A stretch of 64,000 nt of DNA from Acidobacteriota bacterium (lineage in GTDB: Bacteria; Acidobacteriota; Terriglobia; Acidiferrales; UBA7541): NCBI GenBank assembly GCA_013286465.1, contig JABDFR010000006.1, positions 1-64,000 of the forward strand, in the 5' to 3' direction. Below are positions 38,620 to 48,813 of this stretch, one piece after another. The notes under the pieces were generated by a model. The model saw only the letters and a list, made by a program, of their open reading frames with translations, ran no database searches and was not told where the DNA came from. The position numbers and the translations under genes were made by a program. Each line of letters begins with the position of its first letter. Position 1 is the stretch's first letter.

Positions 38620-38716
38620 TGTGACGCAGAGAGGCGCCCATACTCAACGGATAAGCGCCAGATTGGAAATTAGGGCTAATGGTGCGATCAGACTCGTGAG
38701 CGAGGCGAACGAATCC

Positions 38717-38745
38717 CGTAGGGCCCGCGCTTTACGCCGGGCCTC
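38717..38745 (+). repeat. Inverted copy of the 6601 hairpin repeat
   Basis: Reverse complement GAAGAGGCCCGGCGTAAAGCGCGGGCCCTACGGGA vs 6594-6629 GAAGAGGCCCGGCATAAAGCGCGGGCCCTACGGGA. Confidence 0.8.
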
Positions 38746-38793
38746 TTCAGGCAAGATTGCGCGATGAAAGCGCCGTGCGCCGGTAGTCGAATA

Positions 38794-40386
38794 TTAACGA
38801 TTCAAAGCCTTCTGCACCTTGCTGTGCTTCCGGCTATACGTGAAATAAATCACCATGCCGATTGCCAGCCAGATGATGAGCCGCGCCCAGTTGATCCAAC
38901 CGAGCTTGTACATCATGTAGCCGTTGAAGAGCACGCCAAGGATCGGAATCGCCGGAACCCACGGCGTGCGGAACGGCCGCTCCTGTCCCGGATTCGTCTT
39001 GCGCAGCACCAGGATGGCTATGCAGACGATCACAAAGGCCAGTAGCGTGCCGATGTTCACCATTTTTCCGATGTCATCAATTGGGACGGTGCTTCCGACG
39101 ACTGCCGCCAGCAAACCGACCAAAATCGTATTCTTGTACGGTGTGCGGAACTTCGGATGGATCGCGGCGAAGAATTTCCGTGGCAGCAGCCCATCGTTGG
39201 CCATGGAATAGAGAACGCGCGTCTGGCCCAGAAGCATGACCAGCATCACGCTCGTTAAGCCGGCCAGCGCTCCCGCGGTGATCAGGTACGAAGCTTTCGT
39301 GAGTCCGCGATCCATGAACGCAACGGCCAGCGGCGCTTCGATGTTGATCTCTTTCCAGGGCACCATGCCGGTGAGAACTGCGGCTACAAGAATGTAAAGA
39401 ATGGTGCAGGCGACCAGCGACGCGATAATCCCAATCGGCAAATCGCGCTGCGGATTTTTCGCTTCCTGCGCGGTGGTGGAGACGGCGTCGAAGCCGATAT
39501 AGGCGAAGAAAATGTAGGCCGCTCCAGCGCCGATGCCTCCGAATCCCATGGGCGCGAAGGTGGACCAATCGTGGCCCCAGTTCGAAGTATTCACGTAGTG
39601 CATGCCGAGCGCGATTACGAAAAGCACTACGGCGACTTTGATCATCACGATGGCGGAATTGAAGCGCGCCGATTCTTGAATTCCGATTACCAAAATCGCC
39701 GTGATTATTAGCGCGATGCAAAAAGCCGGGAGATTGAATCCGACCTCCACGCCGAATAAATGAGGCGCGCCAACTAGATCGTGTGCCCTCTGGATTAACT
39801 CCGGCGTTTGGGCGGAAATGATGTCGCCTACTCTGCTGAGAAAAGCCTGCGTTCCGTCCATCAGTGAGCCATCGGAAGCATGCGCCATTTGCCGCGCCAC
39901 GATGTTTTCGGCCGTACGCAGCGCGGTCCAGTGATCGTATGCCAGCCAGAGAGGCATGCGGACGTGGAATATATTCAGGAACTCGATGAAGTGATTCGAC
40001 CAGCCGGAGGAAACCGTGCTGGCGCCCATGGCGTATTCGAGCGTCAAGTCCCAACCGATAATCCACGCGAAAATTTCACCGAGCGCAGCGTACGCGTAGG
40101 TGTAAGCGCTGCCGGCGAGTGGAATCATGGCCGAAAATTCCGCGTAGCAAAGCCCCGCGAAAGCGCAGCCGAAACCGGAAATCACGAAGGAGAGCATCAA
40201 CCCCGGTCCGGCATAATGCGCGCCCAAGCCGGAGAGCACGAAAATTCCCGCGCCGATGATCGCGCCGATTCCGAGCGCCGTGAGCGAAACGGGGCCGAGG
40301 GTGCGCTTCAGCGAATGTTCGCCGGTCTCGCGCGACTCCTCGATCATCAGTGACATCGGTTTCTTTGCTAGGACCGAGCCGCCCAT
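38794..40386 (-). CDS. APC-superfamily amino acid permease (CAT-like)
   Basis: 'LKRTLGPVSLTALGIGAIIGAGIFVLSGLGAHYAGPGLMLSFVISGFGCAFAGLCYAEFSAMIPLAGSAYTYAYAALGEIFAWIIGWDLTLEYAMG'. Confidence 0.93.
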   Translation of the reverse strand: MGGSVLAKKPMSLMIEESRETGEHSLKRTLGPVSLTALGIGAIIGAGIFVLSGLGAHYAGPGLMLSFVISGFGCAFAGLCYAEFSAMIPLAGSAYTYAYAALGEIFAWIIGWDLTLEYAMGASTVSSGWSNHFIEFLNIFHVRMPLWLAYDHWTALRTAENIVARQMAHASDGSLMDGTQAFLSRVGDIISAQTPELIQRAHDLVGAPHLFGVEVGFNLPAFCIALIITAILVIGIQESARFNSAIVMIKVAVVLFVIALGMHYVNTSNWGHDWSTFAPMGFGGIGAGAAYIFFAYIGFDAVSTTAQEAKNPQRDLPIGIIASLVACTILYILVAAVLTGMVPWKEINIEAPLAVAFMDRGLTKASYLITAGALAGLTSVMLVMLLGQTRVLYSMANDGLLPRKFFAAIHPKFRTPYKNTILVGLLAAVVGSTVPIDDIGKMVNIGTLLAFVIVCIAILVLRKTNPGQERPFRTPWVPAIPILGVLFNGYMMYKLGWINWARLIIWLAIGMVIYFTYSRKHSKVQKALNR

Positions 40387-40438
40387 TCGTCTCCTCCTCG
40401 GAGCGAAATCCGTTCCTTCGCTTCCCCGCCGCTACAAA

Positions 40439-41977
40439 CTACGCTGCCGCAGATTCCGATTTCCGGATGCGATTCCACAAGAAATACACCGGCACGCCAA
40501 GGATCACAATGATGAGTCCCGGCCAGGTGTACTGCGGTTTGTATCTAAGAAGCTGAATTTCGATGAAGACGGCCATCACCAGATACAACGCCGGCAGCAC
40601 CGGATAGCCAATGGCGCGATACGGGCGCTCCATATTCGGGCGCGTGCGGCGCAGAACGAAGAGTCCGCCGAGCGTGAGAATGTAGAAAATTAAGACGGCG
40701 AAAATCAGGAAGTCGAGCAACTGGCTGTACGTGCCCGAGAGACAAAGTATGCTCGCCCATATGCATTGAACTACCAGCGCGGCGGCTGGAGCATGGAAAC
40801 GGTTTACTTTGCCGACGGATTTGAAAAACAGACCGTCTTTCGCCATGGCGTAATAAATCCGCGCGCCGGCAAGAATCAAACCGTTATTGCAGCCGAATCC
40901 GGAAATCAAAATGGCGATGGCCATCACGATTGCGCCCACAGGACCGAAAACCACTTCGAGCGCAGCGGTGCCCACGCGGCTTTCCGAGGCGTACTGAATT
41001 CCGCGCGCCAGCGCCGCGTGACCGTTGGGATCGCCGGAAATCGGAAGAATTCGCAGGTAGGCGAAGTTCGCGAGGATGTACAGCGTCATCACGATGATCG
41101 TGCCGAGCGCCAGCGAAAGCGGCAGGTTGCGGCTTGGGTTTTTCACTTCGGCCGCGGTAAAGGTGATGTTGTTCCAGGCGTCGGCAGCGAAGAGAGAACC
41201 AACCATGGCTACGGCCACCAGGGTGAGCGTGCCAACCATCCAGGTGGATTCGCCCGGTGGATACGGGTGCATCGTGGATAAGCCGGCATTGCGCCAAAAA
41301 TGCGTGAAGTTCGCTTCGCGCGCTACTGCGGTGGAAAAAACGATCCCGATAACCGCGAGAGCCGCGAGAGAGCCGGTTTTCGTCACCGTGAAAATGTTCT
41401 GCACGATCGCGCCGATGCGCAGGCCGCGCGAATTGAGCCAGGTCAGAAAGACGATGGAAGCGATGGCCAGCAAATTTTGCGTGTTCAAGCCGACGTTGTA
41501 GGGCCCCAGCGTGCCGAACCAAAGATGCCACGGGCCCATGGTGCCCGCTTTCCAAATCCATCCGCTCGCCGAGAACCACGGCACCATCACGCCCGTGAAT
41601 TTCGCAAACGAAATCGCCACCGCCGCAATCGTGGCCGTCTGAATCACCAGCAGCATGGTCCAGCCGTAGAGAAATCCCCACATCGGCCCAAGCGATTCGC
41701 GCAAATAAACGTACTGCCCGCCGGCTTGCGGCATCGCCGCGGCCAATTCGCCATAGCTGAGCGCACCGATCAACGTCATGATGCCGGAAACAATCCAGAC
41801 CGTGAGCAAAAGCCCGGGGCTTTGCACTTGCCCAGCAATATCGGCGGAGACGATGAAGATACCCGATCCGATCATCGAGCCGCAGACAATCATGGTCGAA
41901 TCGAAGAGGCCGAGCCCCTTCACCAGTTCGGTTTGGCCGCCGGCTACTCCGGCTCTCGGTACCGCCGCTTCAGCCAT
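40439..41977 (-). CDS. APC-superfamily amino acid permease (LAT-like)
   Basis: 'LFDSTMIVCGSMIGSGIFIVSADIAGQVQSPGLLLTVWIVSGIMTLIGALSYGELAAAMPQAGGQYVYLRESLGPMWGFLYGWTMLLVIQT'. Confidence 0.93.
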   Translation of the reverse strand: MAEAAVPRAGVAGGQTELVKGLGLFDSTMIVCGSMIGSGIFIVSADIAGQVQSPGLLLTVWIVSGIMTLIGALSYGELAAAMPQAGGQYVYLRESLGPMWGFLYGWTMLLVIQTATIAAVAISFAKFTGVMVPWFSASGWIWKAGTMGPWHLWFGTLGPYNVGLNTQNLLAIASIVFLTWLNSRGLRIGAIVQNIFTVTKTGSLAALAVIGIVFSTAVAREANFTHFWRNAGLSTMHPYPPGESTWMVGTLTLVAVAMVGSLFAADAWNNITFTAAEVKNPSRNLPLSLALGTIIVMTLYILANFAYLRILPISGDPNGHAALARGIQYASESRVGTAALEVVFGPVGAIVMAIAILISGFGCNNGLILAGARIYYAMAKDGLFFKSVGKVNRFHAPAAALVVQCIWASILCLSGTYSQLLDFLIFAVLIFYILTLGGLFVLRRTRPNMERPYRAIGYPVLPALYLVMAVFIEIQLLRYKPQYTWPGLIIVILGVPVYFLWNRIRKSESAAA

Positions 41978-42632
41978 CGATGCCGCTCTCCGTAATCTGC
42001 GCGCGACAGCGCGCGCTTCGAACTTTCGCCGCGATGCGCAGGTACTCGGCGGCGCGTTCAGCGGGCTTGCCCGCAGCCATCAGATCGCTGATCACCGCGA
42101 CCGAATCGGCGCCTGCACGATACACCGATTCCGCGTTTTCCGCTGTGATTCCGCCAATCGCCACGATCGGTTTTTCAGTCATGGCCCGCGTGCGCGCGAC
42201 GAATTCCAGACCAACCACCGGGTCCGGATTTTTCTTGGTGCTCGTCGCAAACACGGGACCGACGGCAATGTAATCCGCCGATGTCTCCAGCGCCGCGCGA
42301 AACTGCTTTAAATTGTGCGTTGAAACTCCAACCCAGCGCCCGCTGCCACAGATCGCCCGCGCATCTTCCGCGCGCAAATCCTCTTGCCCGACGTGTACGC
42401 CGCCGGAATCGCACAGTGCCGCGATATCCGCGCGATCGTTCACGATAAATCGCGCCCGGCCCCGCAACCGCGCCGACAGCCTTCCGCAAATCTCAAAAAA
42501 TCTCCGCGCGCTTGCCGTCTTATCGCGGTACTGCATCAGCTCGACGCCCACCCCAGCGAACTCATCGGCAACTTCCACAGCGCGTTCGCCCACCAGGTCT
42601 GCGTCCAAAATCGCGTAAAGACTGGGGAACAC
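41970..42632 (-). CDS. thiE: Thiamine-phosphate synthase
   Basis: 'LYAILDADLVG...GVELMQYRDKTASARRFFEICGRL...FIVNDRADIAALCDSGGVHVGQEDLRAEDARAICG...VGVSTHNLKQFRAALETSADYIAVGPVFATSTKKNPDPVVGLEFV'; GTG start 42632 proposed. Confidence 0.93.
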   Translation of the reverse strand: MFPSLYAILDADLVGERAVEVADEFAGVGVELMQYRDKTASARRFFEICGRLSARLRGRARFIVNDRADIAALCDSGGVHVGQEDLRAEDARAICGSGRWVGVSTHNLKQFRAALETSADYIAVGPVFATSTKKNPDPVVGLEFVARTRAMTEKPIVAIGGITAENAESVYRAGADSVAVISDLMAAGKPAERAAEYLRIAAKVRSARCRAQITESGIDG

Positions 42633-42769
42633 GGCCCCTCTCGGTCTTTGTGAGCCAGTGGGAGGACTCAAAAGACGTCCCCTCAGCGGCTGAAGCCCAA
42701 CAAATTTGCGGCGCTTGCGACATGACTGAAGTCACGCCCTGACAAACCATCCTGCAAATCGCGTTAGGT

Positions 42770-44119
42770 CTATTTCGCCGCCAATGCGGCCGATCGGTCA
42801 AGGAAATGGGTGTCGAAGTTTCCCGCGAGGAACTCCTCATCGGTCAAAATCCGCCGGTGCAGCGGGATCGTGGTCTTGATGCCTTCTACGACAAATCCTT
42901 CGAGCGCGCCGCGCATGCGCATGACCGCTTCCGACCGGTCGCGCCCGTGCGTGATCAATTTCGCTACTAGAGAATCGTAGTAAGGAGGAATTACCGCATC
43001 GGAATAGGCGCCGGTATCGACGCGCACGCCGGGCCCGCCCGGCACGCGAAATGCCGTGATGCGGCCAGCCGAGGGCGCGAACGTTTCGGGATCTTCCGCG
43101 TTGATGCGGCACTCGATGGCATGTCCGCGGAATTCGAACGGCCCGACGACGTCTTTCAACTTTTCGCCCGCCGCCACGCGGATCTGCGATTTCACCAAGT
43201 CCACGCCGGTCACCATTTCCGTGACGGGATGCTCCACCTGAATGCGCGCGTTCATTTCAATAAAATAAAGTTTGCCGGTCGAATCGCGCAGGAATTCCAC
43301 CGTACCCGCGCTCGAATATTTCAGCTTCTTCAGCGCGGCGACCACTCTATCGCCGACTTCTTTGCGCGTCTTCGCGTCAAGCGCCGGCGAGGGCGATTCT
43401 TCCAGCACTTTCTGGTGCCGCCGCTGAATCGAGCACTCGCGCTCGCCGAAATGAATCACATCGCCGAACAAATCTCCCATCACCTGATACTCAATGTGCC
43501 GCGGCCGCTCGATCAGCCGCTCAAAATAAACATCCGCGCATCCAAACGCCTGCTGCGCCTCATTGCGCGCCGTTTGAAACGCGGCGATCAGCTCGCCCGC
43601 GGAATTCACCACGCGCATGCCGCGTCCGCCGCCGCCCTCGGCCGCTTTGATCATCAAAGGAAAGCCAATTTCCTTGGCAGCCTTGCGCGCCGCGTCTTCG
43701 TCGGGAACCACGCCTTCGCTCCCGGGAATCACCGGCATGCCTGCATCGGCCATAGCCTGGCGCGCTTTATCTTTTTCGCCCATCAGCCGGATCATGTCCG
43801 GGCGCGGGCCGATAAAAGTAATCTGCGAGGCCTCGCACACTTCCGCGAAGTTGGCATTTTCGGAAAGAAAGCCGTAGCCCGGATGAATAGCGTCCACGTT
43901 GGTAATTTCCGCGGCGCTGATGACCTGAGGAATATTCAAATAGCTTTCCGAGGAGCGCGGCGGCCCAATACACACCGCTTCATCGGCAAAACGCACATGC
44001 AGGGAATTTCTATCGGCTTCGGAGTAAACTGCAACAGTGCGGACGCCCAGCTCTTTGCAGGCCGAGAGGACGCGAAGGGCGATTTCGCCCCGGTTGGCGA
44101 TCAGAATTTTTCCGAACAT
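42770..44119 (-). CDS. accC: Acetyl-CoA carboxylase, biotin carboxylase subunit
   Basis: '[54 protein letters not shown]', '[11 protein letters not shown]', '[17 protein letters not shown]'-type motif. Confidence 0.97.
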   Translation of the reverse strand: MFGKILIANRGEIALRVLSACKELGVRTVAVYSEADRNSLHVRFADEAVCIGPPRSSESYLNIPQVISAAEITNVDAIHPGYGFLSENANFAEVCEASQITFIGPRPDMIRLMGEKDKARQAMADAGMPVIPGSEGVVPDEDAARKAAKEIGFPLMIKAAEGGGGRGMRVVNSAGELIAAFQTARNEAQQAFGCADVYFERLIERPRHIEYQVMGDLFGDVIHFGERECSIQRRHQKVLEESPSPALDAKTRKEVGDRVVAALKKLKYSSAGTVEFLRDSTGKLYFIEMNARIQVEHPVTEMVTGVDLVKSQIRVAAGEKLKDVVGPFEFRGHAIECRINAEDPETFAPSAGRITAFRVPGGPGVRVDTGAYSDAVIPPYYDSLVAKLITHGRDRSEAVMRMRGALEGFVVEGIKTTIPLHRRILTDEEFLAGNFDTHFLDRSAALAAK

Positions 44120-44148
44120 CTCGCTGGGTGCGCAGCCATCCCGCTCGC

Positions 44149-44712
44149 CTACTTCTTCCGGTGCGGATGGATGCCGAAGAGCGGCTCGCCATATTCCACG
44201 GGCTGGCCGTTCTCCACAAAAATCCGCATGACTTCCCCATCCACATCCGACTCGATTTCGTTCATCAGCTTCATCGCTTCGATGATGCAGAGAACCTGGC
44301 CGGACTTGACGCGATCGCCGGGCCGCACAAAAGGATCGGCTTCGGGGCCCGGGGAAGCATAAAAGGTGCCCACGATGGGCGATTTGATCATGTGCAGGTC
44401 TTCAGCGCGTCCCGCTTCGGCCGGCGCCGCATCGCGCGCCGCTCCGCCGCTACCCGCGGCCGCCGCGCTGGAAGCTGCCGCCGGCGCCGCCAGGCCCGAG
44501 GACGAGGCAATCACAATCTCCGGCACGATGGCCGAGCGCAGCACCGGCACGGAATTGTGCGACGCTTTTTTCAGCCGGAGTCGGAAACTATCGCGCTCGT
44601 ACTCGAATTCCTCGAGCCCGTGCTTGCCCATAAATTCGAGCACGTGCTCCAGTTCCCGTAAATCCACTCCGGAACCGCCCCCGCTTTGTTTGGGTTTCTT
44701 CGATCCCGCCAT
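44149..44712 (-). CDS. accB: Acetyl-CoA carboxylase biotin carboxyl carrier protein
   Basis: C-terminal biotinyl motif '[42 protein letters not shown]'. Confidence 0.96.
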   Translation of the reverse strand: MAGSKKPKQSGGGSGVDLRELEHVLEFMGKHGLEEFEYERDSFRLRLKKASHNSVPVLRSAIVPEIVIASSSGLAAPAAASSAAAAGSGGAARDAAPAEAGRAEDLHMIKSPIVGTFYASPGPEADPFVRPGDRVKSGQVLCIIEAMKLMNEIESDVDGEVMRIFVENGQPVEYGEPLFGIHPHRKK

Positions 44713-45825
44713 TTATAGCTCTAGAAATTCCTTGGTCGCGCGGGTCAAAATCTCAACCCCACGCTCGCCGATTGCCACGTCGTCTTCGATTCGGATTCCC
44801 CCACTGCCTTCGATGTAGACGCCCGGCTCGATGGTCACCACGTTGCCGGCCGCAAGCTTGGCCGTATCGCCCCGCGCCAGCCGTGGGATTTCGTGCACCT
44901 CAAGCCCCAAGCCGTGTCCGGTGCTGTGTGTGAAGGCCTTCGCCAGGCCATGACGGCGCAAGGTGCGCCGGGCCGCGGCATCCACGTCCCCCGCCGCAAC
45001 ACCGGCCCCGAGAGCTGCAATGGCCGCTAGCTGCGCATCGAGCACTGCGTGGTACCAGCCGCGGACTTTTCGCGGCGCCTTGCCCACGAAAACCGTCCGC
45101 GTCATGTCACTGCAATATCCGCGGAGTATAGCACCGAGGTCTAGGACGACCAACTCGTTTTTCCCAATCTGGCGCTGCGTGGGACGCGCATGAGGCAACG
45201 CCGAACGTGGCCCCGCAGCCACAATCGACTCGAACGAAGGCCCCGAGGCGCCCTTGCGCCGCATGCGGTATTCGGCCTCGGCGGCGATCTCATTCTCGGT
45301 GATTCCCGGCTGGATCAGCCCGGTCAGCTCGTCAAATACCTCGCTGATGAGCCGGGCGGCCTCCCGCATGGTATCGAGCTCACCGGCGTCCTTCACCGCG
45401 CGCAGCTCTTCCACAGTGTTCTTATCGCTGCTCCAGAGCACCCGCGGACCGGAGGCGGCACGCAGTTGCTGGGCCTGACCGACCGATACTTTCGATGGTG
45501 GGAAAAGCACTCGCCGCTTGCCGCGGTCGCCGCCCCGCAGCGCCGTGCCGACTTCGCCTAATAGCCCTTTCTTCGCGATGCGCACGCGTACGCCGGTCCC
45601 GGCAGCTTCCTCAGGCGCCTGAATCGTGTAGCGGCCATCCGTAAAGAGGGTGGCCCGATGCGGCTCGACCAGCAACATTCCGTTGCTGCCCGTGAATCCG
45701 CAGAGATAAGCGATGTTCGGGAGATGCGTGACCAGAATGGCGTCGCCGCGCAGGCCTAAAATGCGAATCCGGAGCCGCTCGATGCGGCCCCGGATTCGGT
45801 TTCCTTCAAGATTGCGTTCTGTCAA
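44713..45825 (-). CDS. M24-family Xaa-Pro aminopeptidase
   Basis: 'ELVVLDLGAILRGYCSDMTRTVFVGKAP', 'FTHSTGHGLGLEVHEIPRLARGDTAKLAAGNVVTIEPGVYIEGSGGIRIEDDVAI'. Confidence 0.93.
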   Translation of the reverse strand: MTERNLEGNRIRGRIERLRIRILGLRGDAILVTHLPNIAYLCGFTGSNGMLLVEPHRATLFTDGRYTIQAPEEAAGTGVRVRIAKKGLLGEVGTALRGGDRGKRRVLFPPSKVSVGQAQQLRAASGPRVLWSSDKNTVEELRAVKDAGELDTMREAARLISEVFDELTGLIQPGITENEIAAEAEYRMRRKGASGPSFESIVAAGPRSALPHARPTQRQIGKNELVVLDLGAILRGYCSDMTRTVFVGKAPRKVRGWYHAVLDAQLAAIAALGAGVAAGDVDAAARRTLRRHGLAKAFTHSTGHGLGLEVHEIPRLARGDTAKLAAGNVVTIEPGVYIEGSGGIRIEDDVAIGERGVEILTRATKEFLEL

Positions 45826-45848
45826 CTTGCCCGACCCGATTCTCCCGC

Positions 45849-48206
45849 TTAGTTCGGGATGATTCGCGGAGTCAGGAAGAACAGCAACTCCGAAGAGGTC
45901 GAGCTGATGGTGGTGTGCTTGAACAGGTTGCCGATCACCGGCACGCTGCCGAGCAAAGGCACCTGGTCAACCGAAGTGCGCTGCTGCGAGACGATGATGC
46001 CGCCAATCACGACGGTGGCGCCATCGGAAATCAGCACGCGCGTGTCCGCTTCCTGCGTGTCGATGGCGGGAATGCCTTCGACGCGCGGAATCGATTGATC
46101 GATCTGGTCGTTGGTCACCTTCACGTCCATGAAGATGGTGCCTTCGGCGGTAATCTGCGGCGTGACTTCGAGTTGCAGCACCGCGTCCACGAACTGCACA
46201 GAAATAGTGTTGTTCACGATCGTTTGCACGGGAATCTTGGTTCCCTGCTTCACGGTCGCCTTTTCATTGTTCTGGGTGATCAAACGCGGCTTCGAGAGCA
46301 GCTTGCCGACGCCCTTGTTCTCCGCCGCAGTGATGATGTAATCGAGGGCGAAGTTCCGCGACGTGAACAGATAGCTGAAGCCGCTGGTGGGCGAACCGAC
46401 GCCCAGGTTGGTTTCAAGCGGCATGGTCGACCCCGTGCTCGATCCACCGGAGGTGACTACGAGCGGAGGAGTGGGCAGGCCAGGGCCGCGCGTCAAGCTG
46501 CTGGTACCGACCTGCGAGTTGCCGCCGACGATATTGTTGCCGCTCGAGGTGCCCGCGGAAAAGGCCAACTGTGTTCCCAGTTCACGCGTGAAACTGCGGT
46601 TGGCAGCCACCACGCGCGCTTCGATTTCCACTTGCTGCGATTTGCGATCGAGCTGGCGGATCAGGTTATCGACCACCGGCATCACGGCGGGAATATCGCG
46701 GATGATCAAGGTGTTCGAGCGCGCGTCGGAAATCACGTCGCCGCGAGAGGACAGGAATTTTTTCAGCGTGTTGGCCATGTCGTCGGCCTTGGCATAGCTC
46801 AGCACGCGAGTGGTGGTCACCACATCGGCGGCTTCGGCTTGGGCCTTGGCCAGATCGCGCGTCTCTTCGGCTTCTTTGCGGACCGTGTCGCGCGTGGCGA
46901 TGCGGAGCACGTTGCCTTCGAGCTGCTTTTCAAGATCGTTGTTCTTCAGCACGATCTCGAGCGCCTGATCCCACGGTACGTCGTCGAGAACGATGGTCAG
47001 GCTGCCCTTCACATTCGGATCCACCACGATATTCAAGCCGCTGATTTCGTGAATCAGGCGGAAGAAATCGCGCAGGTCGACATCCTTCAAATTCACCGAG
47101 ATCGGCTCACCGGAATACTTGCCGGAAGCGGGACCCGCGGCTGCTTGCCCATTGACGAGCGGCTGGTGCGAGGTTCCGGCGGGTTTCGTATCGTCCGCAG
47201 AATGTGTTTTGTTGCCCGCCGACAAGGTCATCTTTGCCGGATCGGGGGAAGCCAGCGCAGCGCCGGGCTGAGTCAAGGTTGCCGGCAAGACCACTGCAGG
47301 CGCCGCTACGCCAGTGCTGTCCTTCTTCGGGCTCTTCGAGCGATGCACGTTGACGGTTGTGTTGACCGGCTCGGTCGCGTCGTTATCCTGCGACTTGCCT
47401 TTGCCAGGCGCGAAATCCACAGTCACCGTGTTGCCCTTGGCAGTAATCGTATAAGGCGACGGCGAGCGCAGCTCGATCACCACGCGCGCCACGTCCGGCG
47501 AAAACTGCGCCAGACGCACTTGCCGCACCGGATCGAGATTGCTGGCAATATTGTGTTCGGAAGTCTTTACGTGCGTGGCCGAAAAATCCAGCACAATGCG
47601 GTCGGGATTGCTGAGCCGCAGCACGTGATAGGTCAACGGTCCGTCTCCGGTAACGTTCACCTCGGTATCTTTTCCAGCCTGCTCGAGGCGCACATGTTCG
47701 ATCGCCGCGGCGCTCGTGCCGGTATTCGCATTTCCTGCGAGAGGAGTCGCCGCCGGCGCTCCGGAATCCGCGGAAGGCTTCGGGGCTGCATCTTTCGCTG
47801 CGCCGTGGCCATTCGCCACCACCACGGTCAAATCCGTCGAAGCGTTGCGCTCGACAACCGGCTCGGCCATGGCGCTCATGCGCAATTCGATGCGTACCAC
47901 CGACTTGTCGCCGCTGCCGTAAGACAGCACGCGATAGCCGCTCACCAAATCCGAGTCGAGGACCTTGGCGCTCGCTTGCGGCGCGCTCACCCCGGTCAGA
48001 TCCAGCACGAAGAGCGACCGGTTCGGCCGGCTCGTGGTGTATTGGAAAGGCGCCGTGGATTGCGCCGAGAGCCGCACCACGCCGTCCTTTACCTGGCTAT
48101 CGAGCCGCACCACCGGCCGGGATTCCGCCCGCGCCACGCCGCTCGACCCTATCAGGCTCGCCGCCAACACCAGGGCGAGTCCCCACGGTTGCCTTATGAT
48201 CCTCAT
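45849..48206 (-). CDS. pilQ: Type IV pilus secretin PilQ (AMIN domains + secretin)
   Basis: 'VNLKDVDLRDFFRLIHEISGLNIVVDPNVKGSLTIVLDDVPWDQALEIVLKNNDLEKQLEGNVLRIAT'; 'VVIGGIIVSQQRTSVDQVPLLGSVPVIGNLFKHTTISSTSSELLFFLTPRII'. Confidence 0.96.
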   Translation of the reverse strand: MRIIRQPWGLALVLAASLIGSSGVARAESRPVVRLDSQVKDGVVRLSAQSTAPFQYTTSRPNRSLFVLDLTGVSAPQASAKVLDSDLVSGYRVLSYGSGDKSVVRIELRMSAMAEPVVERNASTDLTVVVANGHGAAKDAAPKPSADSGAPAATPLAGNANTGTSAAAIEHVRLEQAGKDTEVNVTGDGPLTYHVLRLSNPDRIVLDFSATHVKTSEHNIASNLDPVRQVRLAQFSPDVARVVIELRSPSPYTITAKGNTVTVDFAPGKGKSQDNDATEPVNTTVNVHRSKSPKKDSTGVAAPAVVLPATLTQPGAALASPDPAKMTLSAGNKTHSADDTKPAGTSHQPLVNGQAAAGPASGKYSGEPISVNLKDVDLRDFFRLIHEISGLNIVVDPNVKGSLTIVLDDVPWDQALEIVLKNNDLEKQLEGNVLRIATRDTVRKEAEETRDLAKAQAEAADVVTTTRVLSYAKADDMANTLKKFLSSRGDVISDARSNTLIIRDIPAVMPVVDNLIRQLDRKSQQVEIEARVVAANRSFTRELGTQLAFSAGTSSGNNIVGGNSQVGTSSLTRGPGLPTPPLVVTSGGSSTGSTMPLETNLGVGSPTSGFSYLFTSRNFALDYIITAAENKGVGKLLSKPRLITQNNEKATVKQGTKIPVQTIVNNTISVQFVDAVLQLEVTPQITAEGTIFMDVKVTNDQIDQSIPRVEGIPAIDTQEADTRVLISDGATVVIGGIIVSQQRTSVDQVPLLGSVPVIGNLFKHTTISSTSSELLFFLTPRIIPN

Positions 48207-48802
48207 TGCTGCTCTCCTGCGCTCGAATAGAGTCGCTTGCTTACTTCGCGCTCGACCGGTTTCCCGAATGCATCCTTCGACGATTCCCGGAAGATGACGC
48301 CTTCCAAACTGATCTTTTCCACTTCACCGTCGTACAGACGGTCGCCTTCGCGTACGAAATAAACTCGCTGCTGCGGATTCGAAACTACCGCGATCATTCC
48401 CGTCTGCGACTTCACGATTCCATCCACGCGGATCTGCGCGATCACCAATCCAGCCTTTCCCGGAGGCAATGGCGGGCCAGACTTGCGCATGGCCAGCAAT
48501 GAAAGGAACGGGTCGCGGTGTGCTCCACCCGGTGCCGCTGTCGGTTCCGTACCCGCTGCGCCTTCTTTGCCCTGCGCGGCTCCAGCAGCCGGCTTCTTCG
48601 CCGACGGCTTTTGCGCGGCTACTTGCGGATTGGCGGAATTCGCGCCGGCGGCCTTGTGCGCTTTCTTCTTGGCCGGCGGTTTCGCGGCAGGCGTTGCCGC
48701 AGGCTGCTGCGGCGCGCTACCCTGCGCGAACATGGCGGGGGCGAGCCACACAACCAGTGCGGCGGCGGCGATTGTCTTCGTAATCGAGTATGCGAGTCTC
48801 AT
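48203..48802 (-). CDS. pilP: PilP-like type IV pilus assembly protein
   Basis: Position between pilO and pilQ; 'RDPFLSLL...LVIAQIRVDGIVKSQTGMIAVVSNPQQRVYFVREGDRLYDGEVEKISLEGVIFRE'; 4-nt overlap with pilQ. Confidence 0.82.
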   Translation of the reverse strand: MRLAYSITKTIAAAALVVWLAPAMFAQGSAPQQPAATPAAKPPAKKKAHKAAGANSANPQVAAQKPSAKKPAAGAAQGKEGAAGTEPTAAPGGAHRDPFLSLLAMRKSGPPLPPGKAGLVIAQIRVDGIVKSQTGMIAVVSNPQQRVYFVREGDRLYDGEVEKISLEGVIFRESSKDAFGKPVEREVSKRLYSSAGEQQ

Positions 48803-48813
48803 GTCTCTCGTCC

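Noticed and set aside
42633-42770. TPP riboswitch upstream of thiE
   Set aside because: No CUGAGA/ACCUGAUCUGG-like core was found in the upstream minus-strand sequence; the region contains the CTRAAG hairpin repeat instead.
25000-43000. dif (XerCD) site expected if the window spans the terminus
   Set aside because: No sequence resembling the canonical RNTKCGCATAATGTATATTATGTTAAAT pattern was seen by eye; a matrix search is needed, so no feature is claimed.
43121-44362. 413-aa plus-strand ORF opposite accC
   Set aside because: Shadow of the well-conserved accC frame.
45915-48230. 771-aa plus-strand ORF opposite pilQ
   Set aside because: Antisense shadow ORF: pilQ on the minus strand has clear AMIN/secretin motifs, while the plus ORF is His/Arg/Asp-rich without recognisable domains, as expected from GC-rich complement frames.
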